Part shown: positions 1-7,779 of the stretch, one piece after another
How the letters are laid out: every line of letters begins with the position of its first letter
How positions within the stretch are numbered: the first letter of the stretch is position 1
Assembly: GCA_965262365.1 (NCBI GenBank)
Contig: OZ253541.1
Span: 3,782,001 to 3,846,000 of the forward strand
DNA length: 64,000 nucleotides
Direction of reading: 5' to 3'
From: UBA6522 sp965262365
Lineage (GTDB): Bacteria; Pseudomonadota; Gammaproteobacteria; Steroidobacterales; Rariloculaceae
Program-made: the position numbers and the translations under genes
The notes under the pieces: generated by a model
Told to the model about the DNA's origin: nothing
Seen by the model: only the letters and a program-made list of their open reading frames with translations
Databases searched by the model: none

Positions 1-1365
1 GCGACGACGTGGTCCGGCGGCTCACCGTTCTCGACCCAGTCGACGAGCGGCGCGAGCGGATCCCAGCGATCCGGTCCGGCACCGCCCCGACAGTGCCCCA
101 CGCCCGGAAACAGGAACAGCCGCGCGCGATCCCTGGCAGCCTCGAGATCGCCGTCGAAGTTCTCGGCAACGACTTGCCCATAGTAGTCGAGCGTGGGCTC
201 GGGCGGCACACCGGGGTCGGCCCAGCCGTGCCACAGGATCAGTTTCCCGTCCCCTTCGAAGAGAAACCGGCGAAGATCGGGATCGCCGGCATTCGTGATC
301 GCCTTCATGAAGTCGGCGCGTCCCGCCGTGACGTCGTCGATGTCGAATTCCCACCAGGCATATTCGGGCGGAATCGCGTCGCGGTCCGGCGCACGCGACA
401 GGTCCGTCGGATCGGCGACCGGTACCCCGGGATCGTGCTCATAGAACAGGGATTCGATATGGCCGCTCGCGGCGCCCCTGAGCGTACCTGGAAGGTTTGC
501 CGTTGCCGGCATGCGGAATGAACTGCGTCCAGGCGCGCTCCGAGCACGGTGCACGGCCCTTGATGATGGAGCCGCCCCCGCTGTCGTACGGCCCGCTGTA
601 AAAGTCCTTGACGGTCTGCAGCTCCGCCGCCGTGAGGCAATGCTCGCCATCGCTGCCGGCCGGACACATGCGCGGCGCAAGATCCGTGTCGGGATCGAAG
701 CCGCAGCTCAACGGGTCGTCGATGACGCCGTCCTCGATACCGTCGAGCGTATCGCATTTGGCCATGACCGCGTCGGCGAGGAGTTCGAGCTTGCTCAAGC
801 TGTCGAAGCTGCCGTCGCCATCCGAATCGTGAGCGAGATTTCCGGCAAACCCGTTGCGAAATACACGTTGCAACAGCCAGATATGACCGGCGTTGAGCTC
901 CTGGTAGAGGTAAACGGGCGCGCCCGCGACGATCCCGTCGAAGTCCCCGGGATAGCGCTGGGCCTCCATCAGTCCCTCACGCCCGCCCGTTGAGCAGCCC
1001 TCGAAATAGGAGTACTCAGGCGCCTCGCCGTAATAGCGGGCAATCAGGCTCTTCGCCGCGTTCGCGGTCAAATGCACGGCGCGATAGCCGAAATCTATCT
1101 CGGCCTGGCGATTGTTGAACGCGAACGAGGCGCCAGGCTCGGACCCGTTGTCGTGCCCCATATTGCTGTTCGCGACCGCATAGCCTTCGGCGAGGCGATG
1201 GTCGGCAAAGTCGAGGTCGCCGTCCTTGCCTCCGTCGCCCCATTTGAGGAACCGTCCGTTCCAGTTCGCGTGCAACGGGAGCTGGACGTGCCAGGAGATC
1301 GCCGGCGAGATAATTCCCTTCGCATGACAATACGTCGGCGCAACCCAATAGCGCGTAACGTTCAT
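1..1365 (-). pseudogene. Tannase/feruloyl esterase family protein, frameshifted and cut by the window edge
   Basis: Secreted esterases of this family hydrolyse gallate or ferulate-type esters. The first frame (1365 down to about 490) shows the nucleophile elbow GCSTGG (Ser about residue 125 from the ATG at 1365), the stretch IVAGAP and a calcium-loop-like DSDGDGSFD. At about 486-492 the similarity leaves this frame after GNGKPSR and continues one base shifted as TLRGAASGHIESLFYEH, through GWADPGVPP (acid residue) and GVGHCRGG (catalytic His) to the window edge. The original frame stops at 439. One extra base explains the shift. The N-terminus lacks the signal peptide and about 60 residues usual for the family, and an in-frame stop lies just upstream of the GAGGGGGG ribosome site. 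It is either a decayed gene or contains a sequencing error plus a wrong start. Confidence 0.82.
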
Positions 1366-1608
1366 TTGTCCATCCCCCCTCAATCAAGACCAGGGCACGC
1401 CCGGAAAACCGGACCCTGGACTCTGACTATATATCAGCCGGCGGCCGGTCCGGGACTACTCACGCCCTCGCGTTCGCGCGCGGCGCAACACGACAGGCGG
1501 CTGGACCGCCGCTCACCCATCGAGTCAATCGTCCGGAGACACCGGCGAAGTCGCGATTGCGCTAGACTACCGCCGCTGGAAAATGTCGCCGACGCGGGGA
1601 ACGTCGTG

Positions 1609-2526
1609 ATGGAACTACTCGAAGCGCTGAGCGCACAAGCCGCCTTTATCAACGCCGAGGTGATCCCGTGGGTGCTGAGGCTCGTCATGATGGGACTCGG
1701 CCTGTCGCTGACCGCGGCCGATTTCAAGCGTGTCATCGTGTTTCCCAAGGCCGCGACGATCGGCCTCGTCGCTCAGCTCATCGGGCTCCCGGTCGCGGCG
1801 TTCGTGCTTGCAACGCTGTTCAATGCGCCCCCCGCGATCGCCGTCGGCCTCGTCATACTCGCCGCGTGCCCGAGCGGAGTTACGGCGAACGCATACAGCT
1901 TCGCGGCGCGCGCCGACGTCCCGCTGTGCGTGACGCTATCGGCGATCACGAGTGTCGTTACCGTCTTTACGATCCCGTTCCTTATCAATCTCGCGCTCAG
2001 CGTGTTTGCGACCGAAGGACAGCTCCAGGCGCTGCCGGTCGGCAACATGCTCGGCAACCTCATGTCGATCACGCTCCTGCCGCTCGTGCTCGGCATGCTG
2101 ATTCGATACCGGTTCGCGGTTGTCGCCGAGAAGGCGGTCGAGCCGATCCGCAAGGCCATACTCTGGCTCATGATCGCCGTGCTGTTGCTCGGCGTCATTT
2201 CGAGCTACCGGGATCTCCTTGAAAACTGGGCAGTGGCGGGCGTCCTCGTGATCGTCATGAACCTGCTGACGATGGGGCTCGGCTATGGCGCGGCAAAGGC
2301 GTTCAAGCTGCCGCAGCCGCAGGTTGTAACGATCACTTTCGAGGTCGGCGTGCAGAACCTCGCGCTCGCTTTCGCGATCACGTTCAACATCCTGCAGCGT
2401 CCCGACCTCGCGATTGCCGGGCTCATTTACGCGGCCGTCATGCCGGCGACGGCGTTGGCGTTCGTCTCGATCGCGCGGCGACTTCTGGCCGCTGACGAAC
2501 GCGCATCGGCGGACGCAAGCCCCTGA
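1609..2526 (+). CDS. Bile acid:sodium symporter (BASS) family transporter
   Basis: An integral inner-membrane protein of 305 residues with about nine to ten hydrophobic helices, typical of BASS/ArsB-NhaA-like sodium-coupled carriers of bile acids, pantoate or other organic anions. Seen in the sequence: the conserved early stretch MGLGLSLTAADFKR, the helix-break region AACPSGVTANAYSFAA around residue 80-95, and the late FEVGVQNLALAFAI segment, which corresponds to the second sodium-site helix crossover. A much longer upstream open frame exists, but membrane homology starts at this ATG; a GTG directly in front (1606) is an equal alternative. The gene stands alone, convergent with the M20 hydrolase downstream. 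The substrate cannot be told. Confidence 0.9.
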   Translation: MELLEALSAQAAFINAEVIPWVLRLVMMGLGLSLTAADFKRVIVFPKAATIGLVAQLIGLPVAAFVLATLFNAPPAIAVGLVILAACPSGVTANAYSFAARADVPLCVTLSAITSVVTVFTIPFLINLALSVFATEGQLQALPVGNMLGNLMSITLLPLVLGMLIRYRFAVVAEKAVEPIRKAILWLMIAVLLLGVISSYRDLLENWAVAGVLVIVMNLLTMGLGYGAAKAFKLPQPQVVTITFEVGVQNLALAFAITFNILQRPDLAIAGLIYAAVMPATALAFVSIARRLLAADERASADASP

Positions 2527-2600
2527 CGCCGGAGACTTGCGCCCAACAACGCCCGGCCGGCAAACCCCGGATAATCCGCGGGGTACTTGCAGGTTGGTTC

Positions 2601-2630
2601 TTAACTTAACTCAACTCAACTCAACTCAAC
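2601..2630. repeat. 5-bp tandem repeat between convergent genes
   Basis: Two TTAAC units are followed by four TCAAC units in the 109-bp gap between the BASS gene and the M20 gene. It is a simple-sequence tract and a likely slippage site. It overlaps no coding region and no T-rich terminator is clear beside it. Confidence 0.7.
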
Positions 2631-2635
2631 GCGAT

Positions 2636-3988
2636 TCAGGGACCGGCCATGTAGTCCACGACAAGGTGCGTGAGCACGCGTACGCCCGTCACCAACGCCG
2701 CCTCATCCGCGAAAAAGCGCGGCGAATGATTGGCCGCAGCGGTGGAGGCGTCCACTTCGGGCGGCGTCACCCCGAGCGTGAGATAGAGCCCCGGGACCTC
2801 CTGGGCGAAAAACGAAAAGTCTTCGGCTACGGTGCGAGGCACTGCTTCCACCATGTTTTCGCGTCCGACCACCCGTTCGATGGTCGGCAGCATCCGCCGC
2901 AGCAACTCCGGATCGTTCGCCGTCACCGGGTACTGAGCGAAGATCTGCAACTCCGCCTCCGCTCCCGCCGACTCGGCAATGTTCTGCACGATCCTGTGAA
3001 ACCGCTCATGTACCAGGTCCCGCGTTCCCATGTCGAGATTTCTGATGGTGCCGATCAACTCCACCTCATCCGGAATGATGTTGTTGCGGATCCCGCCGTT
3101 GATCGCGCCGAACGTCACTATCGCCGGCGCCCGTGTGAGGTCCACCTGACGACTCACGATCATCTGCACCCCGGTGACGATCTGTGCTGCCACCACGATC
3201 GGATCCACGCCGTCCCAGGGACGCGCGCCGTGGGTCTGGCGACCCCTCACGGTCAGCTCGAACCGGTCCGCGCTCGCCATGATCCCGCCGGCCCGGTAAC
3301 CGATTTCACCGGTGTTGAGATTCGAGAACGAGTGCATGCCAAAGACCACGTCCGGAGCGTAGCGCTCGAACAGACCTTCCTTCAGCATCAGCTCCGCTCC
3401 GCCCTCCTCGCCCTCCGGCGCACCCTCCTCGGCGGGCTGGAAAATGAACAGCACCGAACCCGGCAAGTCGTCCTTCATGGCCACCAGGTTCTGCGCCACA
3501 CCGAGCTGCATCGCCATGTGGGTGTCGTGGCCGCAGGCATGCATCACGCCCACCTCCTGGCCCCGAAATTGCGTGGTCACGGTGGAGGCAAAGGGCAGCC
3601 CCTCGGCCTCCGCCACGGGCAGCCCGTCCATGTCGGCGCGAATGGCCACCAGCGGGCGTTCCCGAGCACCGCGCAGATAGGCGACCACGCCCGTGTGGGC
3701 GATGCCGGTCTCCACCTCGAGCCCCATCTCGCGCAGCGCTTCGGCCACCACCTCGGAGGTGCGGAATTCCCGGTTGCTCAGTTCCGGATGCTGATGAAAA
3801 TCCCGCCGCCAGGCGACGACCTGGGCATCACCCTCGGCCGACAACTGGTCGATGCGAGCGTCCTGTGCGAAGGCGGAGTGGGTCGACAGCAAGGCGACCG
3901 CCGAAACGGCAGCCAGCATCGCGGCTGGCCGGGAAGTGGCGAGAAATCGCGCCGGTGCGCTGCCCGTGCTGATCGAGAATGCTTGCAT
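2636..3988 (-). CDS. M20 family metallo-amidohydrolase, exported
   Basis: A 450-residue zinc/manganese amidohydrolase of the M20D type (IAA-amino-acid hydrolase, hippuricase, N-acyl amino acid hydrolase). An N-terminal signal peptide ends near AFA-QDAR (residue 41). Motifs seen: DFHQHPELS (64-72), HACGHD (150-155, the metal-binding Cys/His/Asp cluster) and QPAEEG (185-190, catalytic Glu). Length fits the family after adding the leader. The upstream in-frame region to 4075 is arginine-rich and not leader-like, so the ATG at 3988 is preferred, although its ribosome site is weak. Export suggests that it cleaves N-acyl or peptide-like nutrients in the periplasm. The exact substrate is unknown. 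Confidence 0.92.
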   Translation of the reverse strand: MQAFSISTGSAPARFLATSRPAAMLAAVSAVALLSTHSAFAQDARIDQLSAEGDAQVVAWRRDFHQHPELSNREFRTSEVVAEALREMGLEVETGIAHTGVVAYLRGARERPLVAIRADMDGLPVAEAEGLPFASTVTTQFRGQEVGVMHACGHDTHMAMQLGVAQNLVAMKDDLPGSVLFIFQPAEEGAPEGEEGGAELMLKEGLFERYAPDVVFGMHSFSNLNTGEIGYRAGGIMASADRFELTVRGRQTHGARPWDGVDPIVVAAQIVTGVQMIVSRQVDLTRAPAIVTFGAINGGIRNNIIPDEVELIGTIRNLDMGTRDLVHERFHRIVQNIAESAGAEAELQIFAQYPVTANDPELLRRMLPTIERVVGRENMVEAVPRTVAEDFSFFAQEVPGLYLTLGVTPPEVDASTAAANHSPRFFADEAALVTGVRVLTHLVVDYMAGP

Positions 3989-4238
3989 TGTTGCTCGTCC
4001 GTTGCGGATCCGACGCCATCGTGCCGCACCGATTCGGCGTTCGCAAATCGTGGGCGCCAGTGTACAGGTAACCATGGTCTGTCGGCTTGGATTGGGTGGG
4101 ACAAGCTGCGGTGCGCGTTCACCGGATGTGCGATCGGGGCCGACGTGCGCGCTTGAAGCGGCAAAGCCATTGCCTTAATCTCCGCAAACGATTACAGACA
4201 CCCGAAGACATGGCATTGGAGCAAGGAAAGTGGCGGAC

Positions 4239-5156
4239 ATGAAGCAATACACTCTTGGCTGGATCGGCGCCGGACGCATGGGCTACCCCATGGCGAAACG
4301 CCTGCTGGATGCGGGCTGCGACGTGACGATCAACAACCGCACGCGCAGCAAGGCCGAACCCCTCACCGAGTACGGCGGCAAGGTGGTGGACACACCGCGG
4401 GAATTGGGCGATCGGGACATCGTCTTCACCATGGTTTCCACTTCCGACGATCTCATCTCCGTCGTTTTCGGCGAAAACGGCCTGCTCACGGGCGAACGCA
4501 CGCCCAGGCTCGTGATCGAGTGCTCGAGTATTTCCGAGGAAGCCTCCGCGCAGGTGCGTTCGAGGGCGGCGGCGATGGGGGTGGACATGCTCGCCTCCCC
4601 TGTCAGCGGCAACGGCAAGGTCGTCAAGGCGGGCAAGCTTACCATCGTTACTTCGGGACCGCGGCAGGCTTTCGATATGGCCGAGCCCTACCTGGACGCC
4701 ATCGGCCGGGGCGTGACCTACGTGGGCGAGGGCGAACTCGCGCGGATGGTGAAGATCTGCCACAACCTGCTGCTCGGCGTGTACACGCAAACCCTCGCGG
4801 AAATCACGGTGCTCGCCGAGAAGGGCGGGGTCAGCCGTCACAATTTCCTGGATTTCATCAACAACAGCGTCATGGGCGCAATGTTTTCCCGGTACAAGAC
4901 CCCCGCCTTCGTCACTCTGGACATGACGCCCACGTTCACCCCGGAGTTGCTGCGCAAGGACCTGGATCTGGGCCTCAAGGCGGGCGACCAACTGGGTGTG
5001 CCCCTGCCCGTGACCCAACTCACCCGCGACCTGGTGCAGCGAACGCTGGACGCCGGCCACGGGGGCCGCGATTTCGCCGTGCTGCTGGAGGAACAGGCCA
5101 AGGCGTCCGGATTGACGCTGGCGCCTGAAGACGTCCAGATCAGCGACGGGCTCTGA
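4239..5156 (+). CDS. NAD(P)-dependent beta-hydroxyacid dehydrogenase (3-hydroxyisobutyrate dehydrogenase family)
   Basis: A cytoplasmic oxidoreductase of 305 residues. The Rossmann motif GWIGAGRMG lies at residues 7-15 and the substrate-binding segment SPVSGNGK near 120-127, where family members usually have PVSGG. The catalytic Lys is in MVKICHN, at about residue 172. The start is the ATG at 4239, placed 10 bp after AAGGAA; a GTG at 4230 lies too close to that site. The gene diverges from the M20 hydrolase and is followed 92 bp later by the Nramp-like transporter. Family members oxidise 3-hydroxyisobutyrate, tartronate semialdehyde or related short hydroxyacids, or reduce succinic semialdehyde; which one applies here cannot be read. 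Confidence 0.9.
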   Translation: MKQYTLGWIGAGRMGYPMAKRLLDAGCDVTINNRTRSKAEPLTEYGGKVVDTPRELGDRDIVFTMVSTSDDLISVVFGENGLLTGERTPRLVIECSSISEEASAQVRSRAAAMGVDMLASPVSGNGKVVKAGKLTIVTSGPRQAFDMAEPYLDAIGRGVTYVGEGELARMVKICHNLLLGVYTQTLAEITVLAEKGGVSRHNFLDFINNSVMGAMFSRYKTPAFVTLDMTPTFTPELLRKDLDLGLKAGDQLGVPLPVTQLTRDLVQRTLDAGHGGRDFAVLLEEQAKASGLTLAPEDVQISDGL

Positions 5157-5248
5157 GCGGAGGCCCGAATCCTGCGTTCGCCTGCCAATGCCTCGAACCG
5201 GCCTGAGTCGGTTTCGCCGGCGTCCTGTACACAGACCTTGAGTCGGGT

Positions 5249-6490
5249 ATGCGGCCCAGGAAACTGACCCTGGCCGCCATCGGTCCCGGGCTGCTGCTGG
5301 CTGCCACCGGCGTGGGCGGCGGCGACATGGCCACCGGCACCTTTGTGGGCAGCCTGCTTGGCACGGCAATACTGTGGGCAGTCATCGTCGGCGCCTTCCT
5401 CAAGTTCGTGGTCACCGAAGGCATCGCGCGCTGGCAGTTGGCCACCGGCAATACCTTCCTGGAAGGACTCGTCCACAGACTCGGTCCGGCGGTCATCTGG
5501 GTGTTTCTGCCCTACCTCCTGCTATGGACGTTGTTCGTCGGATCGGCGCAGATGAGTGCCTGCGGGGTCGCGCTCTACGCGCTCCTGCCGTACTTCGACG
5601 ATCCGGACCACGGCAAGATCATTTTCGGGATCATCTGCAGCCTGGTCGGCATCGTCCTCGTTCTCAAGGGTGGCTACCGGCTTTTCGAAGTAGTGATGCG
5701 CGTGTGCATCTCGATCATGTTCGTCACGGTGGCGGTCACCGCCGTAGTGCTCTGGCCGGGCACGGGTGCAGTGCTTCAGGGCCTGCTGGTACCGACGATT
5801 CCAGACTTCAGCGGCATCGGCCTGACCTGGACCGTGGCGTTGATCGGCGGCGTCGGCGGCACGCTGACGGTGGTCTGCTACGGCTACTGGATGCGCGAAG
5901 AAGGCCGCACAGGACCCGAGGATCTGTGGGTCTGCCGTCTCGACCTGGGCGCCGGCTACCTGATGACGGCGGTCTTCGGCGTGGCCATGGTGATCGTCGG
6001 CAGCACGGTGGAGATCGAAGGCCAGGGCACGACGATGCTGGTCACGCTGGCGGAGCGGCTGGAGGAACCGCTGGGCGTGTGGGGCAAGTGGCTGTTCCTG
6101 ATCGGCGCCTTCGGCACGGTTTTCAGCAGCCTGCTGGGCGTGTGGCAGTCGGTACCCTATCTCTTCGCCGACTGCTGGCGCCTCACTCGCGCCCGGATCG
6201 AACCCGGCGTGGCGCCCGCGGTGAATACGTCGGGGCTTCCGTACCGGGCGTATCTGTTGACTATCGGCACGATCCCCATGATCGGCCTGTTCTGGGGATT
6301 CCAGACGGTCCAGAAACTCTATACGGTGACCGGCGCGATGTTCTTCCCGTTCCTGGCGCTGGCACTGCTGATCTGGAACGGGCGGTCCGACTGGATCGGC
6401 GCAGAATTCAGGAACCGGCCCGCCACCACGGCTGCGCTGGCCGGCGTGCTGTTGTTCTTCTCGTGGCTGGGGGTGCGGTCGGTTTTCTAG
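5249..6490 (+). CDS. Nramp-related transporter with altered metal-site motifs
   Basis: A polytopic inner-membrane protein of 413 residues with about eleven helices and the LeuT-fold order of the Nramp family (opening RKLTLAAIGPGLLLAATGVGGGD). Canonical Nramp proteins have DPGN in helix 1 and MPH in helix 6 to bind divalent metals. Here helix 1 reads GVGGGD (residues 21-26) and the helix 6 region reads GGVGGTL (200-206). A divergent subfamily with a different cargo is therefore likely. ATG at 5249 follows a weak GAGTCGGG site. It may be co-transcribed with the upstream dehydrogenase, which would fit uptake of an organic substrate or of Mg, but this is inference. Confidence 0.82.
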   Translation: MRPRKLTLAAIGPGLLLAATGVGGGDMATGTFVGSLLGTAILWAVIVGAFLKFVVTEGIARWQLATGNTFLEGLVHRLGPAVIWVFLPYLLLWTLFVGSAQMSACGVALYALLPYFDDPDHGKIIFGIICSLVGIVLVLKGGYRLFEVVMRVCISIMFVTVAVTAVVLWPGTGAVLQGLLVPTIPDFSGIGLTWTVALIGGVGGTLTVVCYGYWMREEGRTGPEDLWVCRLDLGAGYLMTAVFGVAMVIVGSTVEIEGQGTTMLVTLAERLEEPLGVWGKWLFLIGAFGTVFSSLLGVWQSVPYLFADCWRLTRARIEPGVAPAVNTSGLPYRAYLLTIGTIPMIGLFWGFQTVQKLYTVTGAMFFPFLALALLIWNGRSDWIGAEFRNRPATTAALAGVLLFFSWLGVRSVF

Positions 6491-6602
6491 CCGCCGGCAA
6501 GAGCCGCACGTCGCCAGTCGCATGCTGCGGATGCCTGGCACGGGCTGCCAGCGTGGATGAAACTACGACAATATCACCACGGTCACCAGCTTTAGCCAGT
6601 AG

Positions 6603-6631
6603 ATGACCATGGTCATGACTATGGTATAGTC
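6603..6631 (+). promoter_or_regulatory. Two adjacent palindromic operators of the Phd/VapC operon
   Basis: ATGACCATGGTCAT (6603-6616) is a perfect 14-bp palindrome. It is followed without gap by GACTAT-GGT-ATAGTC (6617-6631), a second inverted repeat. The core GACYATGGT recurs 12 bp apart. A weaker related site lies at 6573-6588. The TATAGT within the second site could be the -10 box. Phd-type antitoxins autorepress through such tandem sites. Confidence 0.75.
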
Positions 6632-6670
6632 CCTGCACTCAGCGATAGTAACAGGCTGGAAAACTGCATT

Positions 6671-6952
6671 ATGACCGCGCGCGACGACCAGTCTGCCATC
6701 GCCATGACGATCAAGGCATCCGAATTCAAGGCAAAGTGCCTGAAACTCATGGATCAGATATCCGCAAATGGCGGGGAAATCGTCATTACCAAGAATGGGC
6801 TCCCGGTATCCCGGCTTGTACCCTATCGGGAAAAACCGAACAGTCTGTTCGGCATTGATCGGGACAAGATAGAAATTCACGGAGACATCATCGAACCTGT
6901 CGACACGGTCTGGGACTTTGAATCCGGCAAGACGTTGGATGGCGGCCTTTGA
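6671..6952 (+). CDS. Phd/YefM family antitoxin
   Basis: A 93-residue antitoxin and DNA-binding autorepressor. The Phd/YefM N-terminal domain is seen in MTIKASEFKAKCLKLMDQI, followed by EIVITKNGLPVSRLVPY. The C-terminal part (about 60-93) is the toxin-neutralising tail. The first ATG (6671) gives an 11-residue extension; the internal ATG at 6704 begins exactly at the conserved domain and is an equally good start. Its stop overlaps the TTG start of the VapC toxin, so the pair is translationally coupled. Palindromic sites lie 40-70 bp upstream. Confidence 0.92.
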   Translation: MTARDDQSAIAMTIKASEFKAKCLKLMDQISANGGEIVITKNGLPVSRLVPYREKPNSLFGIDRDKIEIHGDIIEPVDTVWDFESGKTLDGGL

Positions 6953-7347
6953 TACTGCTCGATACTCACGTACTTCTATGGTTGACAGCCGGTGACTCGA
7001 GACTGGGCAGCCGGGCTCTGGATACCATTGACCGCGCCTGGAGTGCAGGCGAACTCGCAGTTTCCTCGATCACCTTTTGGGAAGTTGCGATGCTGAACGC
7101 CAGGGGTCGCATCGATTTGGCCGACGACGTGCATACGTGGCGCCGCCGTCAACTGGAACAAGGCATGATCGAAATCGCTGTTGACGGTGAGATCGGTATT
7201 CGCGCTGCGTCACTGGAGGAATTCCATCCTGATCCGGCTGACTGCATCATAGTGGCCTCCGCTCTGTCGGGCTACCGGCTGGTCACCGCCGATTCGCGGA
7301 TTCTCGGCTGGTCCGGTCAACTCAACAGACTCTCCGCGGTCGATTGA
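6949..7347 (+). CDS. vapC: VapC-type PIN domain toxin ribonuclease
   Basis: A 132-residue Mg-dependent endoribonuclease of the PIN superfamily; VapC toxins usually cut tRNA or rRNA loops. The acidic residues of the active site are visible: D5 (LLDTHVLL), E45 (TFWEVAML), D98 (DPADCIIVA) and D115 (VTADSRI). Translation starts at a TTG that overlaps the antitoxin stop (TTGA), a common arrangement for this class. The partner is the Phd-type antitoxin immediately upstream. All four acidic residues are present, so the toxin looks active. Confidence 0.93.
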   Translation: MILLDTHVLLWLTAGDSRLGSRALDTIDRAWSAGELAVSSITFWEVAMLNARGRIDLADDVHTWRRRQLEQGMIEIAVDGEIGIRAASLEEFHPDPADCIIVASALSGYRLVTADSRILGWSGQLNRLSAVD

Positions 7348-7620
7348 AACCAGCGGACTTCCCGGATGCGGTACACGCCGTGCAGCAACGACTCCTGGGT
7401 CATGACTCGGCCGTCCTCGGCGACGGTGATACGCGCGAGTCGGCGGTCTCCGGATTGAACGCCAGACCTTGGGGATTGCGGTGCACCTAACTCCAGATTT
7501 CCGGCAGCGCCGTAGCGAGGCCCACGAAGGGATTGTCCTCGGGCACCGTGCCGTCGTCCATCAGCCGGACGATGGTACCGAAGTGCGTCGTGAGGTCCTG
7601 CGCCAGATGTCCCATTCGGG
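7345..7620 (-). pseudogene. Remnant of a PQQ-dependent sugar dehydrogenase
   Basis: On the minus strand one frame reads HFGTIVRLMDDGTVPEDNPF, then PEIWS, an in-frame TAG, and HRNPQGLAFNPET. A second frame reads RRLARITVAEDGRVMTQES and LLHGVYRIREVRW. Both match the intact dehydrogenase at 13987-15168 (HFGTIIRLMDDGSVPEDNPF, EIWSYGHRNPQGLAF, RRLSRIS and VMTRESLLHDVLRIRDVR). Relative to that gene about 260 bp are missing in the middle, one Tyr codon has become a stop, and both ends are lost. It lies directly downstream of vapC and cannot encode a working enzyme. Confidence 0.88.
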
Positions 7621-7779
7621 TCGAAGGACGAGGCGGCGTTCGGGGTCATGCGCGACATCCACCTCTTTCCATCAAGGCTGTCGTCGAACATGGCGTATCA
7701 TTCTCGCAAATGCCAACTCAGTCAGGCATTTGCCGGATGCTGCGCAATGTTAGTCAACCTACAACTGCGAGATTCGACG

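Noticed and set aside
2567..2584. Bulged CCCCGGAT/ATCCGCGGGG stem between convergent genes as a terminator
   Set aside because: Two-base bulge, tiny loop and no T tract on either side.
2414..4156. Long open frame on the + strand opposite the M20 hydrolase (580 codons)
   Set aside because: Its protein is rich in His, Arg and Pro without any family pattern; the minus strand encodes a complete metallo-amidohydrolase with all motifs. It is a GC-bias shadow.
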